Source: Nannocystis exedens (GTDB lineage: Bacteria > Myxococcota_A > Polyangia > Nannocystales > Nannocystaceae). From it: a stretch of DNA of 64,000 nucleotides. The translations under genes were made by a program, and so were the position numbers. The stretch is from assembly GCF_002343915.1 (NCBI RefSeq), contig NZ_NETK01000001.1, forward strand, positions 4,226,001 through 4,290,000. The letters are read 5' to 3'. The stretch's first letter is position 1, and each line of letters opens with the position of its first letter. Positions 32,411 to 41,667 of this stretch are shown here, one piece after another. Under the pieces are notes generated by a model that saw nothing but the letters and a program-made list of their open reading frames with translations, was not told where the DNA came from and ran no database searches.

Positions 32411-33411
32411 GGGAACGCCTCCCAGGTCTCGAGCTCGCGAACGCTCGTATACTCATGCTCACGACCCTGGCGAGAAAACGGGACCGTTGCGCGCCAGAGC
32501 AACGTCAGCGTGCCTTGATCAGGTTCGAGCACAACCACGTCGAGAGTCATCGGCTGTCGATGAATAGCGGTTCGAAAGACGCTCTTGCAGACAAGTCGGA
32601 GCCGCGGCAGTGTGAAGGCATACGTGCCCTCGGCGGCGAAACCGTCCAGGACCACGTCCTCGCCGCCGACGAGGTGCGTCGGGGCGGTGAGACCGGGAGC
32701 AGCGGATTGGAAGAACCGGAGGTCGAGGTCCTCGGGCCAGAGTGGTGCCCGTTGCGCGACCCAGGCCTCGTCGTACGTCCCGGCGAAGCTTGCCCGCGGC
32801 GACCAGTGCTTGGCGATGGGACCAATGCCGGCGGGCTCGGAGCGGCTGCACGGGTCCGTGATCGGGGAGTGCGGGAACTCAATGTTGGGGACCGGGGCGC
32901 CGTCAGCCTCCCGCGCAGACCGGAACACGCTGCGCCCGACAGGGTTCCGCTGATCGCCGCCGAGCGCTCGCTCCCAGCGGAGCGGCATCGTCACGAAGGG
33001 CGCGGGCGACGACGCCCGCGTGAATCCCATGCGGTGCAGCCAAATCCGGTCTCCGTGGACACGCAGCGTCTTGCGGCACGCGCCGACCGCGACGCTCACG
33101 TCCATGCTCGTCACCGGTCGGCCGCCCGGCGCCCAGGCGCTGCCTTGGATATGAATGTCCGTGCAATTCCGTGTGTACGCGGTTAGGCCCTCATAGCGTA
33201 GGCTCGACGCCCCCGGTTCCCCCCAGTACACGTCCGCGGTGACCGGAGCAGGCTGCTCGTCAGTGGGAATCAGCGGACGTTCCACTCGCCGCCCTGGGGG
33301 AGGGAGGGGGAAATGAGCGGCGAGCAGCACAGTCCGTACTTCATCGCCTTCACGGGTCACGCCGCTGAGGGCGGCGGCGCCGTACGGGGTCAGATTCTCG
33401 ACGGGTCCCAC
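32407..33411 (-). CDS. DUF2169-family type VI effector-associated protein
   Basis: About 334 residues from a GTG at 33411, chosen because the family begins with NxTPF/Y near its start (here VENLTPYGAAALSG) and GGTGAG lies 9 bases upstream. DUF2169 hallmarks are clear: DVYWGEPGASSLRYEG, AWAPGGRPVTSMDVSVAVG, KTLRVHGDRIW, RWERALGG and NIEFPHSP. DUF2169 proteins accompany PAAR-like effectors and are thought to help load them on the VgrG spike. The TIGR02270-like gene immediately upstream ends 10 bp before this start. The protein is cytoplasmic with no membrane segments. Confidence 0.82.
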   Translation of the reverse strand: MGPVENLTPYGAAALSGVTREGDEVRTVLLAAHFPLPPPGRRVERPLIPTDEQPAPVTADVYWGEPGASSLRYEGLTAYTRNCTDIHIQGSAWAPGGRPVTSMDVSVAVGACRKTLRVHGDRIWLHRMGFTRASSPAPFVTMPLRWERALGGDQRNPVGRSVFRSAREADGAPVPNIEFPHSPITDPCSRSEPAGIGPIAKHWSPRASFAGTYDEAWVAQRAPLWPEDLDLRFFQSAAPGLTAPTHLVGGEDVVLDGFAAEGTYAFTLPRLRLVCKSVFRTAIHRQPMTLDVVVLEPDQGTLTLLWRATVPFSRQGREHEYTSVRELETWEAFP

Positions 33412-33421
33412 GCCGGTCCGC

Positions 33422-34768
33422 TCACCTTTCTCCCAATAGGCTGCGTTCAAAGTTGAATGGTACCACAGCGAGAGTTGTGAGCCCTTCGCGCTGCCGGCGG
33501 CTGAAGGAACGTGTGGCGAGGCGAAGGGAGCCCCCTGAGTGCAACTCGAGCGCTTCGGCGAGCGCATGCCTGCGACGCGAAGATCCGTGGAGCAAGACGT
33601 CGCGCATGCGGGCGGGCGTGACGGGCTCACCGCCGAGAAGGCGACACGTACCATCGATCCGAGGGCGAGCCTGGCGCCACCATTCCCGTAGTCCGGGGGG
33701 ATCAGGCTGCGGCAGCAACAACTCCGGGTCAATCGCAAGATCCTGCTCGGACGGCCACGGACGAGGGACAGCGACGCCCTCCTCGTCCCGAGGCGACAGG
33801 CCCGTGATCGCGCAGAATGCCTCGAAGGCGAGCGAACGCTGGCGGTCCTCGTCGTCCAGCGCATCGATGAGCGCGAGCGACACGTCGGCGGCGTCACGCC
33901 GACCGCAGAAGCCGAGCGCCCAGAGAGAGCCCGGCGTCGGCCCCTCACGCTCGATCCACCCGACGAGCGCTGCGTGTTCGTGTGAGCCGCCGACCAACCC
34001 GACGAGGGTTTGAGCCGAGGGATCGCCGCGGGCGGCGGCCTGGAGGCAGGCGGCGCGAACCCGGTGGCTGCCGAGCGCAAGGCCGGTCCGATACGCCGCA
34101 TCTCGCAAGGCCTGGTCGTCATCCTCACAATGGCGGTCGGCGAACGCGCGTCCGCAATCGCCCAGCGCGGGGAGCGACAGGGACCCGCGGAGTCCGAGGG
34201 CTCGTATCCAGGCGACATCGGCATGAAGGCAGTATTCCACCAGACGTTGGGGAGGCGCGATCGCCCGATGGAGGAACATCTCCAGCCATTGTGGCCACCG
34301 CTCGCAACGATCGTCCTCCCAGGCGCAGGACAGAAGCCCATCGACTTCTGGGCCCTCCCACAACGCCAGCGCACGGAACACGGCCGGACTATCCTCGGGG
34401 GTCCCATTCACCAGCGCGTCCAGGACCACCGGCAGAGCTGTCGGCACGGGGTTCGACAAGAGCGCGAGCGCGGCGACGGTTCGATAGGCAACCGGCTCGA
34501 ACGAGTCTTGGCTCCCTCCAGGCGCAAGTGCCGGCCGCAGAAGCCGGTCGACGGCCGGCGGGCCCGCCTCGACGAGACCACGGATATGGGCGAAGAGCCG
34601 GCGCTCTGGCCCTGAGGAGAGCTCCATGAGCGAGAAGTCAGGAGATCGGTTGTGGGCCTCCCACTGCGTATACAAGAACTCTGCTTCGTCGAGATGCTCG
34701 GCGACGACGCTCCACAAGACGCGGTCGTCCCGACGCCGTGGAAGAGGTGGTGGGTCCGCTTGAATCAA
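33422..34768 (-). CDS. TIGR02270-like HEAT-repeat protein of the type VI cargo cassette
   Basis: A 448-residue protein with helical repeats. SVVAEHLDEAEFLYTQWEAH near the start, then AYRTVAALALLSNPVPTALP, VAWIRALGLRGSLSLPALGD and GSLWALGFCGRRDAADVSLA, match the TIGR02270 type found next to DUF2169 in type VI loci of proteobacteria. It is the first gene of a five-gene minus-strand operon that ends with the DUF4150 and SUKH genes. The biochemical role is not established; HEAT repeats suggest a scaffold for effector loading. Confidence 0.78.
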   Translation of the reverse strand: MIQADPPPLPRRRDDRVLWSVVAEHLDEAEFLYTQWEAHNRSPDFSLMELSSGPERRLFAHIRGLVEAGPPAVDRLLRPALAPGGSQDSFEPVAYRTVAALALLSNPVPTALPVVLDALVNGTPEDSPAVFRALALWEGPEVDGLLSCAWEDDRCERWPQWLEMFLHRAIAPPQRLVEYCLHADVAWIRALGLRGSLSLPALGDCGRAFADRHCEDDDQALRDAAYRTGLALGSHRVRAACLQAAARGDPSAQTLVGLVGGSHEHAALVGWIEREGPTPGSLWALGFCGRRDAADVSLALIDALDDEDRQRSLAFEAFCAITGLSPRDEEGVAVPRPWPSEQDLAIDPELLLPQPDPPGLREWWRQARPRIDGTCRLLGGEPVTPARMRDVLLHGSSRRRHALAEALELHSGGSLRLATRSFSRRQREGLTTLAVVPFNFERSLLGER

Positions 34769-35451
34769 GTGGTGAGAGGCTACAGGCTTGACGCCGCATT
34801 GGACATGATCGCATTCGCGCGTGAGCGCTCCCGCTCGATGTCATCCTTCATCATGCTCGCTGTGCTGTGTTCCTCGGGCCTCCGCCCCTCCAGGGCGAGG
34901 CCCGCCCCGGCCGCCTTCGCAAACCGAGGCAGCACAGGCAGGCACATCTCAGCGCCCGCAGCGCGATGGCGACTGGCTTCAGTTCGATGGGGTCGAGCGG
35001 TTGGCAGGGCTAAAAGTGGTTGCAACGGATCTCGACGCGCGCCGAATGCGCGGTTGCCCAGGGCGGGGTTTTCGTCTCCGTGCGAAGTCGCGCCGCGCTA
35101 CAGTACCCGTGTGAGGGAGCCTGATCCGGACGCCTGACAGGACGCGTTGACGCGGCGACTACGTACACTGGTGCGGACGGCGCCCCTGCACCGTTTCGAG
35201 ACTCCGCGACGTGGTGCTCGCCGGTGTCGACGTCCGAGCCCTTTGTCAGCGTCTCCATCGAACACATGGGTTTCAGCGATGGGACTGTTCCGCCTGCTGA
35301 CGGACTTGCGGCCGTTTCCACCGCAAGGCGGCGAGAACACACCCCGGCACGCAGGGCATGCTCGGCATGCCCACCCGGCCGCGAGTGCGTCGCACCTTCG
35401 CGGGGCGTCGTTCGCGTGGTCACGCCGAACCACCGGTCGGCTCGAGAGTGA
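34769..35451. other. Intergenic region without a recognised gene
   Basis: Short open frames on both strands lack conserved motifs and ribosome-binding sites. The region should contain the promoter of the type VI cassette, but none could be assigned. No repeats of the dispersed palindrome family were seen. Confidence 0.5.
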
Positions 35452-36621
35452 TCATGGTGCGGACACATCCTGAAAACAATAAAGATGGAGCCCAGCAGCG
35501 CAGGAAATCATCTCGTCGTAATTGGTCCAGGTCTCGTCGGTCGAGTCGACCATGCCGATGAAAGATTTGACGATGAGCTGCCCTCCTTGGCTCCAATTTT
35601 CGCAATGATTCATCATATCCGTGACGGTTCCGTCAGGATTCGTATTGGTCCAGGCGGCCCCGGCACCGTCCGGGATGGGCCCGCTCTCGCCCACGTTGAT
35701 GGCGTTCAGGAGAGGAATGATGGCTAACCCTGCGAACCCCTTCGTGACGGGAGTGCCGTCGAGGAGTCGGTAGTAGCCAGCGAACGAGGTATCGAAGCGG
35801 GTCGAGGGTGAACCGGTGTCATCGCTGAGCCAGGCGCGCCAGGGGAGCCTGCTCGGAAGGTTACCGTGCTCGGCGACCGCCTCGCAGAGCGCATCTGCAC
35901 GATCCAGCCCGGTGAAGGCATCGTCTACATCGACGTAATACTGTTGCTCGGTATGCTGCTTGAGGTCCCCGTTAAAGCGCAGCGAAGTGATGAAGACATA
36001 CCGCGATGCCACACATTCGTTGCTGCAGTCGTCCTCGTCGATCGTGTTGCCGTCGTCACACGCCTCGTCCCCTTGCAATTCCCCGTCGCCGCATTCGATC
36101 TTCTGGCAAAGGTTCGTGCATGCGTCGTCGTTTGACTGGTTTCCGTCGTCGCACTCCTCTTGCCCGATCCATACGATCCCATCACCGCAGCCACCCATGG
36201 CACAGCCGTTGGTGCACGAGTCATCGACACCATTGCCGTCGTCGCACTCTTCCATTCCGGTCCATACGATCCCGTCCCCGCACGCTGCGTTTTTGCAAGT
36301 CGGTAGGCACGCGTCGCGCACTTCCAAGTTCCCGTCGTCGCATTCCTCACCCTCCTCGAGGACGCCGTTTCCACAAACCGGGGCGTCGTCCGAAGTCGTC
36401 GGCACTCCAGTGGGGCTCGTCGAAGTCGGCACCGGCAGCCCGGTCGTGTCCGTCGTCGAGAGCTCCATGCCCGTGGACGTACTACCGCTACTGCTATCGT
36501 TCGAAAGGCCTGCTGTTTCCGTACTCGTGGACGAGTCTGCACAACCCAGTCCCATCGTGCCCCACAAGCCACCCATGCACGCAGCAAGAAAACGAACTCG
36601 ACCCAGAGTGAAACGTCTCAC
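35452..36621 (-). CDS. Cys-rich DUF4215-type repeat lipoprotein with DUF1554-like C-terminal domain
   Basis: About 389 residues from a GTG at 36621, chosen because RRFTLGRVRFLAACMGGLWG then leads straight to the lipobox GLGC. A longer ATG start at 36708 is open. After a Ser/Thr linker come five CGNG/CGDG...ECDDGN repeats. The C-terminal domain has FITSLRFNGDLKQH, PWRAWLSDDTGSPSTRFDTS, GYYRLLDGTPVTKGFAGL and ends LHLYCFQDVSAP. It is much closer to the 8359-9741 protein than to the backbone members at the window's left edge. An extra run (HTEQQYYVDVDDAFTGLD) is inserted near the domain start. A surface location is predicted; function is unknown. Confidence 0.82.
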   Translation of the reverse strand: MRRFTLGRVRFLAACMGGLWGTMGLGCADSSTSTETAGLSNDSSSGSTSTGMELSTTDTTGLPVPTSTSPTGVPTTSDDAPVCGNGVLEEGEECDDGNLEVRDACLPTCKNAACGDGIVWTGMEECDDGNGVDDSCTNGCAMGGCGDGIVWIGQEECDDGNQSNDDACTNLCQKIECGDGELQGDEACDDGNTIDEDDCSNECVASRYVFITSLRFNGDLKQHTEQQYYVDVDDAFTGLDRADALCEAVAEHGNLPSRLPWRAWLSDDTGSPSTRFDTSFAGYYRLLDGTPVTKGFAGLAIIPLLNAINVGESGPIPDGAGAAWTNTNPDGTVTDMMNHCENWSQGGQLIVKSFIGMVDSTDETWTNYDEMISCAAGLHLYCFQDVSAP

Positions 36622-36969
36622 GCTGCGAGCATCCCACAGCAGCAGCACAAAGACCAGGGTCGTGCGGCGGAGCCTGGCCCAGTTCGGTGCTCGCGAGGGT
36701 TGAGCCATGACCGCGTGATTCTCCCGGGAGTCGCGAGAATTTGAAAGCCATGTGGAACGGCGGGCGGCGAGCGGCGACCCCTTTGCCCTGGACGCAACGA
36801 TCGGCGTCGAGCTGGACCTACCTTGGTACTGGCTGACGGGGGAGACACTCATGCGACCGTGACCGCAACCCCTTCACACCTGAGTCGACCAGAGCAAACA
36901 CGCTCCAGCGCATGGCCGTGTGCCCGAGTAACGTGCCGCAACGCTAAGGTGTGGGGACGGGCAAGCGGA

Positions 36970-37245
36970 TCACCTGGAGTCGGGCGGGGCGCATGAGGGA
37001 TCGGGACGGGCTAACGGATCGGTCGTCGTCAATGCGTGGTCGGCTCCTGCGCGCGTCGTCGGGCCGCGGGTTGAGTAGGTCTCGCCCTCCATGACGAGGG
37101 CGTGGGAGTGGTGCAGGAGGCGGTCGACGGCGGCGCTGACGAGCGGCTCGTCCTTGAAGAGCGGGCCCCATTCCTCGACCGAGCCGTTCGGGGTGATGAT
37201 CAGGGCGCCGCGCTCGTAGCGCTAGAACTTCGCGGTCATGAGCCG
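36970..37245 (-). pseudogene. Remnant of an IS21-type IstB helper ATPase
   Basis: On the minus strand a frame reads LMTAKF, stop, then RYERGALIITPNGSVEEWGP and LFKDEPLVSAAVDRLLHHSH with ALVMEGETYSTRG. This matches the C-terminal part of IstB/DnaC-like transposition proteins, with an in-frame TAG at 37222-37224 and no N-terminal ATPase domain. It is a decayed fragment. The flanks (36622-36969 and 37246-37570) hold nothing else recognisable, and no IS21 ends or IstA were seen. Confidence 0.7.
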
Positions 37246-37570
37246 ACAGACACCCACCGCTTCCGATGAGCAGGTGCGCGAACTCTCGGAACGCTGTTAC
37301 GGGAGCCATTGCTCGAACTCGAAGGGTGAGGAGTTCATGAACGCTCGCGCTCCTGGCGACCGACCTCACGGTGGTCGAGCCTGATGCGGCTGTGACCGCG
37401 GCCGGTTAGCCTGGCCGCGTGGCACAATCCGCTGGCAATAGGAGAACTCCTGTGCGACCTTGGGTACGGGGAGCCCTGCGTAAGGCCCTGGTGTATGCGA
37501 AGCCGCCAGCAGAAGACCTGCCAAGTTCTGCCGCCAGGATCCCTCGGCATCATCCCATGACGGAGTAACC

Positions 37571-37953
37571 ATGAGCGTCGACTACAGTCCTGGCAAGTAC
37601 ACGAGCGAGACCGCCAGTTTCTACTTTTCCTGTGACGACGGCAAGAGTGTCCTCGTCGGCGTAAAGAGCTCGGACCACTCGACGTGTCCCGTCCTCGGCA
37701 CAGGCGGTTCGACTATGGTGACTCGGATGAAGACACCGACCGACTCATCTCTCTCGAGAGAGCATCAGAAGTTCTGTACGGCTACACAGACGGGCCAAAG
37801 ATTCTCAAGGTACCTACTAAGGCGTGGAAGGATTTCTCGGGCGAAGATCTTGCGACGGGCGAGTGGGGTGCCGGAACAGAGAACGAGATCAAACACGTCG
37901 TCGTGGTCCTCAGCGAGGTGACCGCTCTTCGTCTTCATGTGTCTTTCGAGTAG
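37571..37953 (+). pseudogene. Small hypothetical gene split by a frameshift
   Basis: The first 45 codons (MSVDYSPGKYTSETASFYFS, then VLVGVKSSDHSTCPVLGTGG) are in one frame. The remainder (FDYGDSDEDTDRLISLERAS, then ILKVPTKAWKDFSGEDLATG and HVVVVLSEVTALRLHVSFE) is in another, with the shift near 37705-37712. Both parts have normal protein-like composition, so a 1-bp deletion in a gene of about 127 codons is likely. A sequencing error or programmed frameshift cannot be excluded. No family is recognised; the product would be a small soluble acidic protein. Confidence 0.55.
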
Positions 37954-38056
37954 CGGTTTGGGACAGTCCTCGGCGCCTGTTCGCAGAGCCTCTCCTGGAC
38001 CATCGCACAAAACCGCTCTGATACTCCAACATCAACCCCTTCCGCGGAAGAACCCC

Positions 38057-39226
38057 GTGCTCCCACTCGACCGCTTCATCCCCGCGATCCGCGCCGCGAT
38101 TCCCCGTTTCCAGCCCGATCCGACCCGCGGCGCGACTCCAAATGCCGAGCAGGAGACCTGCATCCTCCATGCTCCGAGTGTCCCCCTGCAGATCGTTGCC
38201 GGCCCTGGATCGGGCAAGACTACCGTCCTTGTTCTCCGTGCGCTCCGTCATGTCCTTGTTGACGGCTTCCTCCCCGAGCAGGTCCTTCTCACCACCTTCA
38301 CCGAGAAGGCCGCGGCCGAGATCCGCACCCGTCTGATCGAATGGGGCCGCCAACTCATCGCCTACTTGCGCCCGCAAGCCACCGGAGAACTCATTGCTCA
38401 CCTCGATCGCATCGACGTCAACCGCTTCCTCACCGGCACCCTCGACAGCATTTGTGAGGGAGCCCTCCGTGACGCGCGCTCGGCCACGGACCCGGCTCCA
38501 GCCCTGCTCGAGGGGTTCGCGGCAGACGCGATCCTCTTCCGCCGGGGCTTGAGCAGCATCGCTTACAAGGACGGCAAGCTCGACCCCACGATCACCGCGT
38601 TCCTCCGGAAATTCAATTTCGAGCAGGAGGAGATCCACAACGCGGGTCAGCTCATGAAAATCGTCCGCCCCCTGTTCGACCGGTTTTCCCACGATCGCAT
38701 CGACCTCCGAATGTTCCGTTCCGGCCCCAACGCGGCGGCTCGAGACGCGCTAGCGACGGCCTATGAGCAGTACTCACAAGAGCTCGCGTCCACCAACCGG
38801 CTCGACTTCGCCAAGCTCGAGGCCACCTTCTTCGAGCGCCTTCAAGGCGGGAGACTCAATCGTCTCACCGACCGCATTCGCGCAATTCTGGTCGACGAGT
38901 ATCAGGACACCAACCTCCTGCAGGAAGACATCTATTTCGAGCTCCATCGCCGCGCAGCGGGCTCGACCTTCACGGTCGTCGGTGACGATGACCAGTCACT
39001 CTACCGCTTCCGCGGCGCGACGGTCGAGCTATTCCGTGATTTCGCTGGACGGCTCCACGCCGCAATACCGGGCGAGCTACCCGTACGTCACGACCTCGTC
39101 TCTAACTACCGCTCCACTCCGGAGATCGTCTCGTACTTCAACGACTTCATCACCACGATCCTGACTTCACCCCCGCCCGAGTCACCCCGCCCAAGCCAAA
39201 AATCCGAGCGCAGCGTCCTTCGGTAA
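38057..39226 (+). pseudogene. UvrD/AddA-like helicase, N-terminal fragment (frameshifted)
   Basis: The GTG at 38057, preceded by GGAAG, begins a superfamily 1A helicase: Walker A VAGPGSGKTT, motif Ia LLTTFTEKAA, motif II ILVDEYQDTN, motif III VGDDDQSLYRFRGA and motif IV LVSNYRSTPEI. A 1-bp deletion at about 39157 (after FITT) moves the true continuation DPDFTPARV into another frame, and this frame stops at 39226. Together with the pieces at 39227-40074 and 41291-41667 it makes one helicase of about 780 codons. It would act with the nuclease gene that follows. Confidence 0.8.
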
Positions 39227-40074
39227 AGTTGCCCGTGCTCGGCATGTTCCGCGACTCGGCCGAAGATCTCGCCGGCGACCTAGCGAGTTTGCTCCTGCAG
39301 ATCTTCCGCGGCCCCGGTCGTGTCATCCGCCCCGGCCTTCCCCCGCTCAAGGCCAACAATAACGGCGGAGATTTCGGCGATGCCGTCTTTCTTGCGCACT
39401 CGGTGAACGAGTTTGGAGCGTCATTCATGGGCCAGGAGCCCAAACCGCGGCTACCTCACTTCCTGCGCGCACAACTACAGCGTCAAGGCAACGTGCGGGT
39501 GTTCAACCCGCGGGGTCAGGCTCTCAAGGATGTCGAGGACGTCCAGCAACTCGTGGGGGCCATGCTCGAGTGCATCGACCCCAAAGCGGCGAAGCAAGAC
39601 GCCATGCTCTTGCGAACGAATGCCAAACAGGCACTTGGCGAGTTTCGTGCCTCCTACCGTGCGTTCGCAGCCACGAATCCGGCCCCCAAGGGGTTGTCGG
39701 GTTTCGTAGCCGCGTGGGGTGCTCGTAAGAGCCAGACCGGCAAGGACTGGCCCAAGGAGTGGCCGGTGCTCGAGCTTTGCTTCAAACTGCTGTGCTGGTT
39801 CCCGCGTCTCCGCGAGGATCCCGAAGGACAGATTCACCTCGAAGCTGTAGCCCGGGCCATCGGCCAATCGGCGTCGTTCTCGCCGTACAAAGCCAAGATC
39901 CTCCACGGCCAGGATTCGCATGACCGCCGCAGCGTGGAAGCGGCGATCCGCGACATTTTCGGACCCCTGGGCGAGGGCCTGATTGACGTGGACGAGAACA
40001 TCATGCCCCACGTGCCGCGCGATCGCTTGGGGTTGATGACCATCCATCAAGCTAAGGGGCTCGAATACCCGCTA
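39227..40074 (+). pseudogene. UvrD/AddA-like helicase, middle fragment, cut by an IS element
   Basis: The reading frame continues as LPVLGMFRDSAEDLAGDLAS ... FGDAVFLAHSVNEFGASF ... MLLRTNAKQALGEFRASYRA and reaches helicase motif V, LGLMTIHQAKGLEYPL, exactly where the IS630-family element begins (TA at 40073-40074). The frame runs on into the IS to a stop at 40251, giving an artificial tail. Confidence 0.8.
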
Positions 40075-40749
40075 GTGCTCCGACCGCGACGTAGTGATCT
40101 GGCTGATTCTGAACACCGCTCGGGCTTGCTCCTTGGTGAACCGCCAAGTGATCTTCCGCCGCCGGCGGTGGGCGTCCTTGTTCCACAGAGACGTTCGACG
40201 GCGCAGTTCGGAGAGAGAGCCGATCCGAAGCCGTCCAAGGCATTCACGTGACCATAAGCTCGCCTCGTTCTCGGCAGGGTTGAGCCAACTCCCGTGCTTG
40301 GGAGTATAGTGCACGGTAAACCGGCTCCAAAGCTCGCGCCCCGCGTCATCGCCGAAAGCGGTGCATAACGAGTTCTGGCGGTGGGTGTTAAGATTGTCCA
40401 TGACGAGGTGAATTGTCCGCGCCGAACGATATCGTTGAGCTATCTTGCGGAGAGCCCGAGCGAACTGCTTCGCCGTGCGGTTCGGCGTCGCATAGGTCAG
40501 GTGGCGCCCTGCCTTGGGTTCGACGATGCAGAAGACATTTGCGGTTCCGCGCCGCACGTATTCATAGTCTTGACGGGCCATGCGGCCAGGTGAGGCTGGC
40601 CGGCCAGGTCGAGCGGGGTCTCGAAGCACGACCGGTCGTTCATCCAGAGCGACGACCGGCTCCGACGCGTCGGCTGGTCGCGCCAGGGTGTCGAGGACGT
40701 CGTCCATCCGCGCGACGTACTCCTCGTCGATCTGAGGAACGCACCACAT
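40072..40749 (-). CDS. IS630-family transposase, C-terminal frame (DDE catalytic domain)
   Basis: This frame carries the DDE domain: VVALDERPV, IHLVMDNLNTHRQNSL and HGSWLNPAENEASLWSRECL, with acidic residues at DDE-like spacing. It is reached from the upstream frame by slippage on A7. The stop codon TAG is complement(40072..40074): its TA is the target-site TA and its G is a host base, so the insertion site completes the stop codon. The domain looks intact, so the element may be active. Confidence 0.82.
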   Translation of the reverse strand: MWCVPQIDEEYVARMDDVLDTLARPADASEPVVALDERPVVLRDPARPGRPASPGRMARQDYEYVRRGTANVFCIVEPKAGRHLTYATPNRTAKQFARALRKIAQRYRSARTIHLVMDNLNTHRQNSLCTAFGDDAGRELWSRFTVHYTPKHGSWLNPAENEASLWSRECLGRLRIGSLSELRRRTSLWNKDAHRRRRKITWRFTKEQARAVFRISQITTSRSEH

Positions 40750-41290
40750 TTTTTTCCCGCCACGGTTTGAGCGCGTGGTTTTTCAGCAACACCCGGATCG
40801 TCTCCCGGCCGACTTGGTCGACGAGCTTGCGTTTCATGCACTCCTCGACGATGAGCATGATTGTCCACCGAGCGCGTCCTTCAGGAGGTGGCCCGCAGAC
40901 CATGGCGACGATCGCGGCTTCTTGCCGAGCATCGAGCTTCCGCGGTGGGACCGGTCGCTTCGCGTCCTTGAGCGCGACCTCGACGCCCGCAGCGAGATAC
41001 CGCTCTCCAACCCGCCGAACCGAGGGGACCGCCGATCCAACCGCTGCCGCCGTCGCCGCCAGCGTCTTCCCCTCGTCCAGCAACTGCAGCATGCGAATTC
41101 GCTTCCAGGTCCGCACCGTGAGCCGCTCCCGGGCTTTTCGGCGCAGGAGCTCTCGATCCTCGTCCTTGAGCTTGAGTCCGGGGAACCGGGGCCGCGGCTT
41201 CTTCTGCCTCATGGCACCCGTAGATCACGTTCCAGGTCAGAGCGCAAATTCGCGCATCGTTTTCGGATCGCTACCTTACGGTCGCAGCAC
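40075..41290 (-). mobile_element. IS630-family insertion sequence, 1216 bp
   Basis: The ends are imperfect inverted repeats of about 25 bp: the left begins GTGCTCCGACCG and the right, read inward, GTGCTGCGACCG, with about 20 of 25 positions matching. The element is flanked by TA on both sides (40073-40074 and 41291-41292), the target duplication typical of IS630/Tc1 elements. Removing it plus one TA restores the helicase reading frame as EYPL-VIVDVGSD. The transposase is encoded on the minus strand in two overlapping frames. Confidence 0.88.
40640..41212 (-). CDS. IS630-family transposase, N-terminal frame (HTH domain)
   Basis: The ATG at 41212 opens a frame with a winged-helix DNA-binding region of IS630 type (RTWKRIRMLQLLDEGKTLAA, then TAAAVGSAVPSVRRVGERYL) and a second helical unit (RARWTIMLIVEECMKRKLVD). 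The frame diverges at an A7 run (40750-40756, read on the minus strand) right after KPWREK. Beyond that the residues are out of frame down to 40640. A +1 slip, or loss of one A in the transcript, joins it to the catalytic frame. Confidence 0.8.
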   Translation of the reverse strand: MRQKKPRPRFPGLKLKDEDRELLRRKARERLTVRTWKRIRMLQLLDEGKTLAATAAAVGSAVPSVRRVGERYLAAGVEVALKDAKRPVPPRKLDARQEAAIVAMVCGPPPEGRARWTIMLIVEECMKRKLVDQVGRETIRVLLKNHALKPWREKNVVRSSDRRGVRRADGRRPRHPGATSRRVGAGRRSG

Positions 41291-41667
41291 TAGTCATCGT
41301 CGACGTGGGCTCAGACTTCCAGCGCAATCACCCGAAGAACCGGTTCAAGCGCTTTCCTCAGGACCCGAGCAACGTCGCGCTGATGGAGGACGAGCTTGCG
41401 AGCGCCTGCCCCATCGGCCTACTCCGTCAACAGCGCACGGGCCTCCAACGCACATTCGAGGATTTGATCCGCCTTTACTACGTCGGTTTCTCGCGGCCAC
41501 AGACGGCCCTGCTACTCGTCGGACTCACGCCGACGATCCGCTACGCCAAGTCCATCCCTAACGTCGCCGTCTCGTGGCGCGCCGACGGCACCTGGCCCTG
41601 GTGCACGCCCGTGGCCACGAAAAAGAAGCCCGGCCAAGCCAACGCGATCCCGCTGGAGTTGATCTGA
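41291..41667 (+). pseudogene. UvrD/AddA-like helicase, C-terminal fragment
   Basis: Directly after the right-hand TA the frame reads VIVDVGSDFQRNH and later DLIRLYYVGFSRPQTALLLV, which is helicase motif VI and its surroundings. It ends at the TGA 41665-41667, which overlaps the ATG of the nuclease gene (TGATG). The fragment cannot function alone. Confidence 0.8.

Noticed and set aside
35010-35468. A 152-residue minus-strand frame in the gap before the lipoprotein gene
   Set aside because: No start signal, domain or hydrophobic pattern, and its composition matches random high-GC sequence.
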